DNA from: Novosphingobium sp.
GTDB taxonomy: Bacteria > Pseudomonadota > Alphaproteobacteria > Sphingomonadales > Sphingomonadaceae
Direction: 5' to 3'
Assembly (NCBI RefSeq): GCF_039595395.1
Contig: NZ_JBCNLP010000006.1
Span: 129,001-193,000 of the forward strand
Length of the DNA: 64,000 nt
Part shown: in pieces, positions 15,820-24,624 of the stretch
Position numbering within the stretch: position 1 is the stretch's first letter
Layout: each line of letters begins with the position of its first letter
Made by a program: the position numbers and the translations under genes
The notes under the pieces: model-generated
Databases searched by the model: none
Seen by the model: only the letters and a program-made list of their open reading frames with translations
Told to the model about the DNA's origin: nothing

Positions 15820-18081
15820 TCAGTAATGATAACCCAAAGTCACGCCGAAGGTACGCGGTGCGCCCGGCACGACGGCGAAGTTGCTGCTCACCAGCGCGGC
15901 GGCGTAAGTGTATTGGTTGGTCAGATTGCGCACGAAGAGGTTGACGTCGTAATGCTTGTCGACCGAGGTCCAGTTCAGCGACATGTCGACCAGCGTATGC
16001 TGCCCCTGGCGGATGCTGTTGTCCGAGGCCATGGCGTAAGAGGCATTGTAGCGGCCATTGGCGCTGAGCGCGAAACTGCCCGCATTGGTCAGCAGCGTAT
16101 AGGTGGCGCCCAGCGAGGATGAAAAGGGCGGCGCGAAGGGCAGCGCATAGCCCGCCAGATTGACATTCTGCTGGATGATCGCGCCGCCCGTGGGCCGGGG
16201 CGTGGCGATGGTGGTGCCGGGGAAGCTGACATATTTGCCGTCGAGATATTCAAAGCTGCCGTTGATCACCAGGCCCCTGAAGGGCGCGATGGTGAAATCG
16301 CCATCGACGCCATCGACACGCTCGCTGGCGGCGTTGAGCAGCAGCGCGGCGCTGGTCGCGGGCGGCACCAGCGAGCGGACCCGCACGTCCTTATAGGTGT
16401 AGTGGAAATAGGCCAGATTGGTGCGCAGGCGGTGGTTGAACCATTCCGATTTCAGCCCCGCCTCGGTGGCATAGAGCAGTTCGGGGCGCACCGGCGGATT
16501 GTTGAAGGCATTGGCGTTGAAGGCCCCCGATTTGAAGCCCAGATTGTGCGAGGCATAGAGGTGGATGTCGCGCGTCAGATCCTGCGCCAGCACGAAGCGA
16601 TAGGTCAGCTTTTCGAAATGCAGGCTGGTGGGGATGCCGTTGGGATAGCCGGCAAAGGGCTGGCCCGGATAGAAGACGGTGCTGGCGGGCAGGGTCGTTA
16701 CCGAATTGGGCTGCCCGGCCAGCGGGGTGACCTGCCCCGAAAGCGTCTTGCGCTCATTGGTGTAGCGCAGGCCGACGGTCAGGCGCGTCGCCTTGAAGAA
16801 GCGATAGGTGCCGTCGCCATAGACCGAGGCGGAAAAGGTGTTGGGAAAGCCGTCATTGCGGTTGGGCGCCACGGCGCCGGGCGCGCAGGTGTTGTTCACG
16901 CAGGTGTTGTAGGTATCGAGGCGAAGTTCGGTGCGATCCTGATAGTAGAAGGCGCCGCCCACCCAGTCGAGCCGCGATGACGACGGTTTCGAGGTGATCT
17001 GCAGTTCCTCGGTATAGGTCTGATTGTGTTCGTAGAAGGGGTTGTAGGTCGCCTGCTGCCCGGCCACCGGTTGACCCAGAATGGGCAGGCCACCCTGGAA
17101 CAGCACATTGGCCGTGCTGGTCTGAAAGCCCGACAGGCTGGAGAGCGTGGCAAAGCCCAGATCCTGCTCGACCTTGACCGTGCCGATGTAGATGGTGGTC
17201 GGCGCCCCGGCATCGATGCGCGAGGCAAAGCGGTACTTGCCCAGATAGGGCGTGCCGTCGCTGCCCAGAGTACCGGGATAGACCTGATAGGCATAGCCGG
17301 TGTCGCGGTTGTTGTAATCGAAGATGAAACTGCCGGTGATCTTCGTATTGGCGCCCGGCTGCCATTTCAGCTTGGTTTCCACCCCGGTCTCGACCGATTT
17401 TTGCGCGTCATGACCATTGTAGGTGTTGATGCTCCAGCGATCGCTCTGCTTCTGGTGATAGACGGCGACGTTGAAACTCAGATTGTCGGTAATCGGCGTG
17501 GAGGCATACAATTGCCCCGTCGCCGTGTTGTAATTGGCATAGCCGATCGAAACGTCGAGCTTGGTCTTCTCGCCCGGATCGCGGGTGGTGACCGAGATCA
17601 GGCCGCCGGTGGCATTGCGGCCATAAAGCGTGCCCTGCGGACCTTTCAGCACCTCGATCCGGTCGATGTTGTTGAAGGAGGTGATGCCCGCGGTGGGGTT
17701 GGCCAGATAGAGGCCGTCGATATACATCGCGACCTGCGCCTCATTGAAGCCGGTGCTGGCCGAGCCGATGCCGCGCATATAGATGTTGTTGCCGCCCGAG
17801 GGCGTCACCACCAGACCCGAGACCAGGCTGGGCAATTGCAGCACGCCGGTGATGTTGTAGGTTTTCAGCGTCGCGGCGGGCACGGCGGCCACGGTGGCGG
17901 CGACCTGCTGCAGGCCGGTGCTGCGCCGCGTGGCGGTGACGACGATGTCCTTCAGACCCTGATCGTCGGCCTGTCCTGTCGCATCCGCCGTCTGCTTGGT
18001 GGCGGCGCTTTGCGCGGCGGCGACCGTGGGCAGACTGGCGATGGCGGCGCCGGTCAGCAGGAAGGTCTTGAAACGGCTCAT
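15820..18081 (-). CDS. TonB-dependent receptor (upstream of Rieske oxygenase)
   Basis: A 753-residue TonB-dependent outer-membrane receptor. Signal peptide MSRFKTFLLTGAAIASLPTVAAA, TonB-box-like region DIVVTATRR, plug with YMRGIGSASTGFNEAQVAMYIDG and IEVLKGPQGTLYGRNATGG, then a beta barrel ending in ...GVTLGYHY. The motif NATGGLISVTTRDP is the form common in sphingomonad receptors for organic compounds. Start at 18081 chosen for GGGAGAAG and the signal peptide; the frame extends about 50 residues upstream without signal features. Its position before a VanA-like oxygenase and near an extradiol-dioxygenase remnant suggests uptake of an aromatic compound. Confidence 0.9.
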   Translation of the reverse strand: MSRFKTFLLTGAAIASLPTVAAAQSAATKQTADATGQADDQGLKDIVVTATRRSTGLQQVAATVAAVPAATLKTYNITGVLQLPSLVSGLVVTPSGGNNIYMRGIGSASTGFNEAQVAMYIDGLYLANPTAGITSFNNIDRIEVLKGPQGTLYGRNATGGLISVTTRDPGEKTKLDVSIGYANYNTATGQLYASTPITDNLSFNVAVYHQKQSDRWSINTYNGHDAQKSVETGVETKLKWQPGANTKITGSFIFDYNNRDTGYAYQVYPGTLGSDGTPYLGKYRFASRIDAGAPTTIYIGTVKVEQDLGFATLSSLSGFQTSTANVLFQGGLPILGQPVAGQQATYNPFYEHNQTYTEELQITSKPSSSRLDWVGGAFYYQDRTELRLDTYNTCVNNTCAPGAVAPNRNDGFPNTFSASVYGDGTYRFFKATRLTVGLRYTNERKTLSGQVTPLAGQPNSVTTLPASTVFYPGQPFAGYPNGIPTSLHFEKLTYRFVLAQDLTRDIHLYASHNLGFKSGAFNANAFNNPPVRPELLYATEAGLKSEWFNHRLRTNLAYFHYTYKDVRVRSLVPPATSAALLLNAASERVDGVDGDFTIAPFRGLVINGSFEYLDGKYVSFPGTTIATPRPTGGAIIQQNVNLAGYALPFAPPFSSSLGATYTLLTNAGSFALSANGRYNASYAMASDNSIRQGQHTLVDMSLNWTSVDKHYDVNLFVRNLTNQYTYAAALVSSNFAVVPGAPRTFGVTLGYHY

Positions 18082-18312
18082 GAAGTCTTCTCCCATTCTT
18101 CGGGATGTCAGGAGGCGCGCAAACGCCGGCTGCTCCCTTGTTGACGATGTGGATAGGATGGCGCCGCGTCGGGCGCGTGATCTCAAAATGATGCAGATGA
18201 TGCCGTCGGCGGAGAGTTTCGCGATCACCTTGCGGGGAAGGGGGGGCGCGCAGCTTGCGCGGATGCCTGGCGCCGATGCCGTGCGCGATCGGCGCGGCGT
18301 AAGGATGGAGCT

Positions 18313-18573
18313 TTGCGGTCACCGATATCATGGGGCTTTGGCCGCCACACGATCGGGTCGAACTTCTTTCATTATATTCAGGACCCATGGGGATCATGGT
18401 TCGAATATTATGCCGAAATGGATTTTATCGACGACCATGCGCTGTGGACGCCGACCAATTATGCCATGGAAGACAGCCTGACCAGTTGGGGGCCAAAACT
18501 GCCCGAAGATTTGGTGCACAATTACGAAGTCAGCGAGGCCTTTGTGGCCAAAGAGGTCGCCCATGCCTCATAA
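18313..18573 (+). pseudogene. C-terminal remnant of a VOC-family extradiol dioxygenase-like gene
   Basis: About 80 codons match only the C-terminal end of glyoxalase/extradiol-dioxygenase (VOC) proteins such as catechol 2,3-dioxygenase relatives: WGFGRHTIGSNFFHYIQ followed by DPWGSWFEYYAEMDFI and WTPTNYAMEDSLTSWGPKLPEDLVHN. The final metal-ligand glutamate of the fold would be the one in FEYY, but the other ligands and the whole N-terminal part are missing; no matching sequence is seen upstream to 18082. There is no ribosome-binding site. The end overlaps the AsnC regulator gene by 6 bp. It looks like the surviving tail of a deleted aromatic-cleavage gene. Confidence 0.75.
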
Positions 18574-19035
18574 GGGCAGCGATGTTTTGTAGACCACCGG
18601 CCGCAGGGCAAAGCTGGTGGTCACCTGCGAGACGCCGGGGATGCGGGTCAGTTTCTGGCGCAGGAAATCCTCGAAGGCGCCCAGGGATTCGAAAAGCACG
18701 CGCAATTGGTAATCGGAATCGCCGGTCATCATGTAGCATTCCATCACCTCGGGGAAACCGGCCACGGCTTCCTCGAAAAGCGCCAGATTGCGGTCATCCT
18801 GCCGGTCCAGCCGCACGCGGATAAAGGCGGTGACCGGCAGCCCGGCGGTGATCGGATCGACCAGCGCGACATAGCGGAAGATCACGCCGTCGCTCTCCAA
18901 CTGGCGCAGGCGGCGCAGGCAGGGCGAGGGCGACAGGCCGACCCGGTCCGACAGATCCTGATTGGTCATCCGCCCGTCCGCCTGAAGCTCGTTGAGGATG
19001 CGCCGGTCGATCTGGTCAATGACTCGCGATGACAT
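18568..19035 (-). CDS. Lrp/AsnC-family transcriptional regulator
   Basis: A 155-residue regulator with an N-terminal helix-turn-helix (DQIDRRILNELQADGRMTNQDLSDRVGLSPSPCLRRLRQLESDGVI) and a C-terminal RAM ligand-binding domain (VTAFIRVRLDR, VMECYMMTGDSDYQLRVLF). Start at 19035 with GGAGAA upstream. It is divergent from an acetolactate synthase / E1 / E2 operon, and two near-identical palindromic sites fill the gap, so autoregulation and control of that operon by a branched-chain or sulfur amino acid is likely. In Pseudomonas putida an Lrp-type activator (MdeR) controls a homologous E1 gene (mdeB), which is a useful comparison. Confidence 0.9.
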   Translation of the reverse strand: MSSRVIDQIDRRILNELQADGRMTNQDLSDRVGLSPSPCLRRLRQLESDGVIFRYVALVDPITAGLPVTAFIRVRLDRQDDRNLALFEEAVAGFPEVMECYMMTGDSDYQLRVLFESLGAFEDFLRQKLTRIPGVSQVTTSFALRPVVYKTSLPL

Positions 19036-19051
19036 GGAATTCTCCGGATGA

Positions 19052-19096
19052 TGGCATGATCTGCCACTGAATTTTCCAAATTGGTAGATCATGCCA
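19052..19096. promoter_or_regulatory. Two palindromic sites, candidate Lrp/AsnC operators
   Basis: TGGCATGATCTGCCA (19052-19066) and TGGTAGATCATGCCA (19082-19096) are near-identical 15-mers in opposite orientation, each with TGGYA/TGCCA arms around a 5-bp AT-rich centre. They start 30 bp apart, about three helix turns, in the 146-bp gap between the AsnC-type regulator and the acetolactate synthase gene. This fits cooperative binding of an Lrp-type oligomer. Confidence 0.65.
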
Positions 19097-19181
19097 AAAA
19101 TCGAGTCAATCAGGGCATAGTTCGCAAGGACTCTCCGCAAGACCTGCGATAGGATCGCGCCAGAAAAGAGAGAGGGGAAAA

Positions 19182-20945
19182 ATGCGGGAGTTGTCCATCC
19201 TGTCCGGCGCGCAGATTCTGGTGCGCACGCTGGTTGATCTGGGGGTCGACACGGTGTTCGGCTATCCGGGCGGCGCGGTGCTGCCGATCTATGACGCTTT
19301 GTTCGACGAGGCGCGCATCCGCCATGTGCTGGTCCGCCATGAGGCCGGCGCGGCCCATGCGGCAGAGGGCTATGCGCGCTCCAGCGGCAAGGTCGGTGTG
19401 GTGCTGGTCACCTCGGGGCCCGGCATCATCAATGCGGTGACCGGGCTGGCCGATGCGATGATGGATTCCATTCCCATCGTCGTGCTCAGCGGACAGGTTC
19501 CCACGCCGTTGATCGGCACCGATGCCTTTCAGGAATGCGATGCGGTGGGCATCACGCGCCACTGCACCAAGCACAATTATCTGGTGAAGGATGTGGGCAG
19601 GCTGGAAGGCGTGTTGCGCGAAGGCTTCCACATCGCGGGATCGGGGCGCCCCGGCCCCATCGCCATCGACATTCCCAAGGATGTGCAACTGGCCCGCGCC
19701 CCGTGGCCGGGCGATGCCGCGCCGATGCGCGCCTCCTACCGCCCGGCCTTTGCCGCCGAGGATCAGGCCGTGGCCCGCGCGGTGGAGATGCTGGCGCAAG
19801 CGCGGCGCCCGGTGTTCTACACCGGCGGCGGCGTCATCAATGCGGGAGCGCAGGCCAGCGCGGCCTTGCGTGAGATTGCCGCTTTGACCGGAGCGCCGGT
19901 CACCTCCACGCTGATGGGGCTGGGGGCTTTTCCCGCTTCCTCGCCGCAATGGCTGGGGATGCTGGGCATGCATGGCACCTATGAGGCCAATCTGGCGATG
20001 CATGAGGCCGATCTGATCGTGGCAGTGGGCGCGCGTTTCGACGATCGCGTGACGGGGCGGCTGGATGCCTTCGCGCCGCATGCGCGCAAGGTGCATATCG
20101 ATATCGATCGCAGCTCCATCGGCAAGAATGTGCCCGTGGATCTGGCGATCAACGCCGATGCGGGGCAGGCGTTGCGCAGCATGATTGCAGCATGGCGGGG
20201 TGCCGGCCATCGGGCACTGGACCTCTCGCCATGGTGGGATCGCATCGACGGCTGGCGCGCGCGCGATTGCCTCGCCTTTGAACAACCGCCCGAGGGCATC
20301 GCCCCTCAGGCCGCTTTGCAGGCTTTGTGGCGGCAGGTGGCGCATCTCGATCCCATCGTCAGCACCGAGGTGGGCCAGCATCAGATGTGGGCCGCCCAGC
20401 ATCTGGGTTTCGAGGCCCCGCGCCGCTGGCTGACCAGCGGCGGGCTTGGCACCATGGGTTATGGCCTGCCCGCCGCCATCGGTGCTCAGGCGGCCAATCC
20501 GCAGGCGCTGGTGATCGATGTCTCGGGCGATGCCTCCTTCCAGATGAACATGCAGGAGATGTCGACCGCCGTGCAATTCCGCCTGCCGGTCAAGATCTTC
20601 CTGCTCAACAATGAGCTGCTGGGGATGGTCCGCCAGTTGCAGGATGTCGATTACGGTGGGCGTTATGCCGCCAGCTATTCGGAATCCCTGCCCGATTTCG
20701 TTGCGGTGGCGCAGGCCTATGGCTGGCACGGTCTGCGCATCGATGACCCCGCCGATCTGGAAGCGGGCATCGCCGAGATGATCGCTCACCCCGGCCCGGT
20801 GCTGGTGGATGTGCGCGTGGCCCGTTTCGACAATTGCTATCCCATGGTGCCCAGCGGCGCGGCGCATAACCAGATGCTGCTGGGCCCCCACGACCGCCTG
20901 CCTGACCGCCGGATGCTGGCTCAGGATGCGGAAGCCCTGCTGTGA
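19182..20945 (+). CDS. ilvB: Acetolactate synthase large subunit (ThDP enzyme)
   Basis: A 587-residue ThDP-dependent enzyme of the acetohydroxyacid synthase type: condenses pyruvate with pyruvate or 2-oxobutyrate. Features in order: VFGYPGGAVLPIYDAL, the catalytic glutamate in RHEAGAAHAAEGYAR, LTSGPGI-type loop, DAFQECDAVGITRHCTKHNYLV, central FAD-type domain (VGARFDDRVTGRL), and the ThDP-binding GDASFQMNMQEMSTA...LLNNELLGMV near residue 449. AGAGGGG precedes the ATG. No small regulatory subunit (ilvH) follows; instead the stop overlaps the start of an E1 dehydrogenase gene (TGATG). This unusual partnership suggests a dedicated, Lrp-controlled role, perhaps in 2-oxo-acid catabolism, distinct from housekeeping valine/isoleucine synthesis. 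Confidence 0.88.
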   Translation: MRELSILSGAQILVRTLVDLGVDTVFGYPGGAVLPIYDALFDEARIRHVLVRHEAGAAHAAEGYARSSGKVGVVLVTSGPGIINAVTGLADAMMDSIPIVVLSGQVPTPLIGTDAFQECDAVGITRHCTKHNYLVKDVGRLEGVLREGFHIAGSGRPGPIAIDIPKDVQLARAPWPGDAAPMRASYRPAFAAEDQAVARAVEMLAQARRPVFYTGGGVINAGAQASAALREIAALTGAPVTSTLMGLGAFPASSPQWLGMLGMHGTYEANLAMHEADLIVAVGARFDDRVTGRLDAFAPHARKVHIDIDRSSIGKNVPVDLAINADAGQALRSMIAAWRGAGHRALDLSPWWDRIDGWRARDCLAFEQPPEGIAPQAALQALWRQVAHLDPIVSTEVGQHQMWAAQHLGFEAPRRWLTSGGLGTMGYGLPAAIGAQAANPQALVIDVSGDASFQMNMQEMSTAVQFRLPVKIFLLNNELLGMVRQLQDVDYGGRYAASYSESLPDFVAVAQAYGWHGLRIDDPADLEAGIAEMIAHPGPVLVDVRVARFDNCYPMVPSGAAHNQMLLGPHDRLPDRRMLAQDAEALL

Positions 20946-23344
20946 TGTCTCAAACCCCACCTCAACCCGGCCCGATCCAGGGCCCCGATGGAAAGCTCAC
21001 CCCGATGACCACCACGATCTCGTCCGACCGGCAGGAGCTGGTCGCCTCGCTGGAGATGATGGACCAGCGGTTGCTGTGGCTGTCCTCCTGGATGATCCAC
21101 AATGCCAACCACATCCGCGAAAAGACCGACGGGCTGAAGGTGGGCGGCCATCAGGCCAGTTGCGCCTCGATGACGGCGATCATGGCGGCGCTCTATTTCC
21201 ACGCGCTGGGGCCGAACGACAAGGTGGCGGTGAAGCCCCATGCCGGGCCGGTCCTGCATGCCATCCACTATCTTCTGGATGAGCAGACGCGCGAGAAGAT
21301 GGAGGCTTTCCGCGGCCTTGGCGGTGTGCAGAGCTATCCCAGCCGCACCAAGGATGTGATCCCGGTCGATTTCTCCACCGGCTCGGTCGGGCTGGGCGTG
21401 GCGATCACGGCTTTTACCTCTTTGGTTCAGGACTATCTGATCGCCCATGGTCAGGTGAAGGAGGAAAACGCCGGGCGCATGATCGCGCTGATGGGCGATG
21501 CCGAGCTGGACGAGGGCAACATCTATGAATGCCTGATCGAGGGTTACAAGCACGATCTGCGCAACTGCTGGTGGGTGGTCGATTACAACCGCCAGTCGCT
21601 TGATGCCACCACTGCTGACCGCATGTTCCGCCGTTTCGACGATATCTTCGAGACCTGCGGCTGGCGCGTCGTGACGCTCAAACATGGCCGCCACCAGCGC
21701 GAGGCCTTCGCCCGCCCCGGCGGCAAGGCGCTGGAGGAGTGGATCGACAGTTGCCCCAACGCCGAATTCGCGGTGCTGACCTATCAGGGCGGCAGCCATT
21801 GGCGTGAGCGCCTGATGGCCGACATTGGCGACAAGCCCCATGTGAAGGCGCTGCTCGACAGTTTCGACGATGCCGGTCTGGCGCGGTTGATGACCAATCT
21901 GGGCGGGCACTGCGTGGAATCGCTGATCGATGCTTTCGACAGCGCTCAGGATGATCGGCCCACCCTGTTTATCGCCTATACGGTGAAAGGGCAGGGGCTG
22001 CCGCTGGCCGGGCACAAGGACAATCACTCGGGCATGATGAGCCCGACCCAGATGGAGCAGTTCCGTGACTCGCTGGGCATCACGCCGGGCACTGAATGGG
22101 ACAAATGGTGCGGTCTGGGCGAGAATGCCGCGCAAGCGCTGCAGGCTTTCGTCAACGACAGCCCCATCGCTCACCATCGCCGCGAAAGTGCTGCGCCCAC
22201 CGTGCCGGTGCCCGCGATCCCGGCTCCCACCGGCGCCGAGCAATCGACGCAGGCGGCTTTCGGCAAGATCATGCACGAACTGGCCAAGGGCGGCGAGGAG
22301 CTGGCCGACCGGATCGTCACCACCGCGCCCGATGTGACCCAGACCACCAATCTGGGCGCTTTCGTCAACCAGCGCGGGCTGTTCCGCCGTCAGGAGCTGG
22401 GCGATGTGTTCCTGAAGGCCAAGATCCCCTCGACCCAGAAATGGCTGCAGCATACGGCAGGCCAGCATATCGAACTGGGCATCGCCGAGAGCAATTTCTT
22501 CCTGGTGTTGGCCGCGCTGGGACTGGCGGGCCCGCATTTCGGCACGCGGCTGCTGCCGGTGGGCACGGTCTATGATCCCTTTATCGCGCGCGGGCTCGAT
22601 GCGCTGAACTATGGCTGCTATCAGGACAGCCGCTTCCTGCTGGTCGGCACGCCTTCGGGCATCACGCTGGCGGCTGAAGGCGGGGCGCATCAGTCGATCA
22701 ACACGCCGCTGATCGGCATGGGTCAGCCCGGCCTCACCACCTATGAACCGGCCTTTGCCGATGAGGTGGCGCTGACCATGGCGCATGCCTTTGATATCAT
22801 GCAGCGCCCGGACGGTTCCTCGGTCTATCTGCGCCTTTCCACCCGCAGCATTCCGCAGGTGACGCGAGAGGATGACAGCTGGAAGGCCGATGCGCTGGCG
22901 GGCGCCTATTGGCTGCGTCGCCCCGGTGTGGACGCCACGGCGGCGATCATCTTCTCCGGTGTTGTCGCGCCCGAGGCGCTGGCGGCCTGGGAGCAACTGG
23001 TCGACGATATTCCGGGGCTGGGTCTGCTGAATGTCACCTCGCCCGATCTGCTGCATCGCGGTTGGTCGGCCTCGCGCGGGGCGCGCTGGAAGGATGAGGC
23101 GCCGGTACCCTCGCATATCGACCGCCTGCTGGGTGATCTGGCGCCGGGGGCGGGGCTGGTGACGGTGCTGGATGGCTCGCCTGCCGCCCTGTCGTGGATC
23201 GGTGGGGTGCGGGGCAATCGCATCAGCCCGTTGGGCACCGACCGTTTTGGCCAGACCGGCAATCTTTCAGACCTTTACCGCACCTACCGGCTGGACAGCG
23301 AGGCGATCATCGACGCTGCCGCCGAACTGTTTCTGGGGAACTGA
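20945..23344 (+). CDS. Homodimeric pyruvate/2-oxobutyrate dehydrogenase E1 component (AceE/MdeB-like)
   Basis: A 799-residue transketolase-fold E1 of the AceE type, which decarboxylates a 2-oxo acid on ThDP and passes the acyl group to the lipoyl arm of E2. The ThDP/Mg site is [22 protein letters not shown]...VDYNRQSLD (from about residue 184). The N-terminal part has [20 protein letters not shown] and [15 protein letters not shown]; the C-terminal part has [18 protein letters not shown] and [17 protein letters not shown]. It is about 90 residues shorter than E. coli AceE and lacks its N-terminal E2-binding extension. MdeB of P. putida, a 2-oxobutyrate-type E1 under an Lrp activator, is a plausible relative. 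Start overlaps the ilvB stop; a second start at 21005 is possible. Confidence 0.85.
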   Translation: MSQTPPQPGPIQGPDGKLTPMTTTISSDRQELVASLEMMDQRLLWLSSWMIHNANHIREKTDGLKVGGHQASCASMTAIMAALYFHALGPNDKVAVKPHAGPVLHAIHYLLDEQTREKMEAFRGLGGVQSYPSRTKDVIPVDFSTGSVGLGVAITAFTSLVQDYLIAHGQVKEENAGRMIALMGDAELDEGNIYECLIEGYKHDLRNCWWVVDYNRQSLDATTADRMFRRFDDIFETCGWRVVTLKHGRHQREAFARPGGKALEEWIDSCPNAEFAVLTYQGGSHWRERLMADIGDKPHVKALLDSFDDAGLARLMTNLGGHCVESLIDAFDSAQDDRPTLFIAYTVKGQGLPLAGHKDNHSGMMSPTQMEQFRDSLGITPGTEWDKWCGLGENAAQALQAFVNDSPIAHHRRESAAPTVPVPAIPAPTGAEQSTQAAFGKIMHELAKGGEELADRIVTTAPDVTQTTNLGAFVNQRGLFRRQELGDVFLKAKIPSTQKWLQHTAGQHIELGIAESNFFLVLAALGLAGPHFGTRLLPVGTVYDPFIARGLDALNYGCYQDSRFLLVGTPSGITLAAEGGAHQSINTPLIGMGQPGLTTYEPAFADEVALTMAHAFDIMQRPDGSSVYLRLSTRSIPQVTREDDSWKADALAGAYWLRRPGVDATAAIIFSGVVAPEALAAWEQLVDDIPGLGLLNVTSPDLLHRGWSASRGARWKDEAPVPSHIDRLLGDLAPGAGLVTVLDGSPAALSWIGGVRGNRISPLGTDRFGQTGNLSDLYRTYRLDSEAIIDAAAELFLGN

Positions 23345-23345
23345 C

Positions 23346-24575
23346 ATGGCCATTGAGTTGAGCATGCCGGCGCTGTCGCCGACGATGGAGAAGGGCACTC
23401 TGGCCCGCTGGCTGGTGAGCGAAGGCGATCTCATCAACCCCGGCGACCAGATCGCCGAGATCGAGACCGACAAGGCGACGATGGAATTCGAGGTGGCCGA
23501 TGGCGGGCGCGTGTTGCGCCTGCTGGTCCCGGCGGGCAGCGAGAATGTCGCCGTGGGCACGGTGATCGCGGTGCTAGGCGATGCTGGGGAGACGGTAGCT
23601 GAGGCTGCTACCGTGCCTGCCGCCGCGCCGGTTGTGGTGGAGAAGGTTGCGCCTGTCGCGGCTCTGGTGGAGGCCCCTGTGGCCGCCGCGCCGCTGGTGT
23701 TCCCGGCCACGCCGCTGGCGCGGCGGGTCGCGGCGATCAAGGGTGTCGATCTGGGCAAGGTGCAGGGCAGCGGGTCGCGCGGGCGCATTGTGGTTGCCGA
23801 TCTGGGCGCGACGATTGTCACGCGCACGGTTCCCACCGCGCCGCTGGCCGTTGCCGCTCCGGTGATCGCGCCGCCGCCCGAGGGTGTGCCGGTGGTCAGC
23901 GAGAAGCTGTCGGGCATGCGCAAGACCATCGCTCGCCGCCTGACGGAAGCCAAGCAGCAGGTGCCGCATTTCTATCTGACCTCGCGCTGCAATCTCGATG
24001 CCTTGCTGGCGCTGCGTGGTGAACTCAACGCGGGCCTTGCCGGGCGCGGGGTGAAGCTTTCGGTCAATGATATGCTGATCAAGGCGCTGGCTCTGGCGCT
24101 GGTGGCGGTGCCCGATGCCAATGTGCAGTTCGGCGGCGATGTGCTGCATCGCTTTGGCCGGGTCGATGTCTCGATGGCGGTGGCGATTCCGGGCGGGCTG
24201 GTGACGCCGGTGCTGCGCGATGTGGGGGTGCTCTCGCTTTCGGCGATTGCCACGCAGAGCAAGGCGCTGGCCGAAAAGGCGCGCGATGGCCGTCTGACGC
24301 CTGAGGATTATCAGGGCGGCACCGTCTCGCTCTCCAATCTGGGCATGTTCGGCGTGGACGAGATGTTCCCCGTCATCAATCCGCCTCAGGCGCTGATTTT
24401 GGGCACGGCGGCGGGCGTGCGCCAGCCATGGAATGTGAAGGGTGAGATCGCTCTGGCCACGATCATGGCGGCCACCGCCAGCTTCGATCATCGTGCCATC
24501 GATGGCGCTGTCGCGGCGCAATTTATGGCCACTCTGCGCGATCTGATCGAGGCCCCGATCCAGTTGGTGGCCTGA
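23346..24575 (+). CDS. 2-oxoacid dehydrogenase E2 (dihydrolipoyl acyltransferase)
   Basis: A 409-residue E2 core protein. One lipoyl domain at residues 1-75 with the lipoylated lysine K43 in [12 protein letters not shown], an Ala/Pro/Val-rich linker, a peripheral-subunit binding domain ([32 protein letters not shown], about residues 118-150), and the chloramphenicol-acetyltransferase-like catalytic domain with [14 protein letters not shown] (about residues 378-391). Starts 1 bp after the E1 stop. No E3 (lipoamide dehydrogenase) follows, so it must share the housekeeping E3. A homodimeric AceE-type E1 with an E2 carrying the alpha2beta2-style single lipoyl domain is notable. Confidence 0.92.
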   Translation: MAIELSMPALSPTMEKGTLARWLVSEGDLINPGDQIAEIETDKATMEFEVADGGRVLRLLVPAGSENVAVGTVIAVLGDAGETVAEAATVPAAAPVVVEKVAPVAALVEAPVAAAPLVFPATPLARRVAAIKGVDLGKVQGSGSRGRIVVADLGATIVTRTVPTAPLAVAAPVIAPPPEGVPVVSEKLSGMRKTIARRLTEAKQQVPHFYLTSRCNLDALLALRGELNAGLAGRGVKLSVNDMLIKALALALVAVPDANVQFGGDVLHRFGRVDVSMAVAIPGGLVTPVLRDVGVLSLSAIATQSKALAEKARDGRLTPEDYQGGTVSLSNLGMFGVDEMFPVINPPQALILGTAAGVRQPWNVKGEIALATIMAATASFDHRAIDGAVAAQFMATLRDLIEAPIQLVA

Positions 24576-24584
24576 ACGCAAAAA

Positions 24585-24613
24585 GGGGGGGCGGCATCCT
24601 GTGCCGCCCCCCC
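24585..24613 (-). terminator. Intrinsic terminator of the broken TonB receptor gene; shared hairpin
   Basis: GGGGGGGCGGCA, 5-base loop, TGCCGCCCCCCC: a perfect 12-bp stem between two convergent genes. Read leftwards the stem is followed by TTTTTGCG, a proper U-tract, so it should end the receptor transcript. Read rightwards it gives a strong hairpin without a U-tract after the E2 gene. Confidence 0.8.
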
Positions 24614-24624
24614 TATGGCATCGC

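Noticed and set aside
19110..20960. 616-codon minus-strand frame over ilvB
   Set aside because: Antisense to a clear ThDP enzyme; composition is His/Gln/Arg-rich without any domain.
24585..24613. Treating the hairpin as a classic rightward terminator for the E2 gene
   Set aside because: There is no U-tract on the rightward side; the U-tract is on the leftward side, so it is assigned to the receptor gene.
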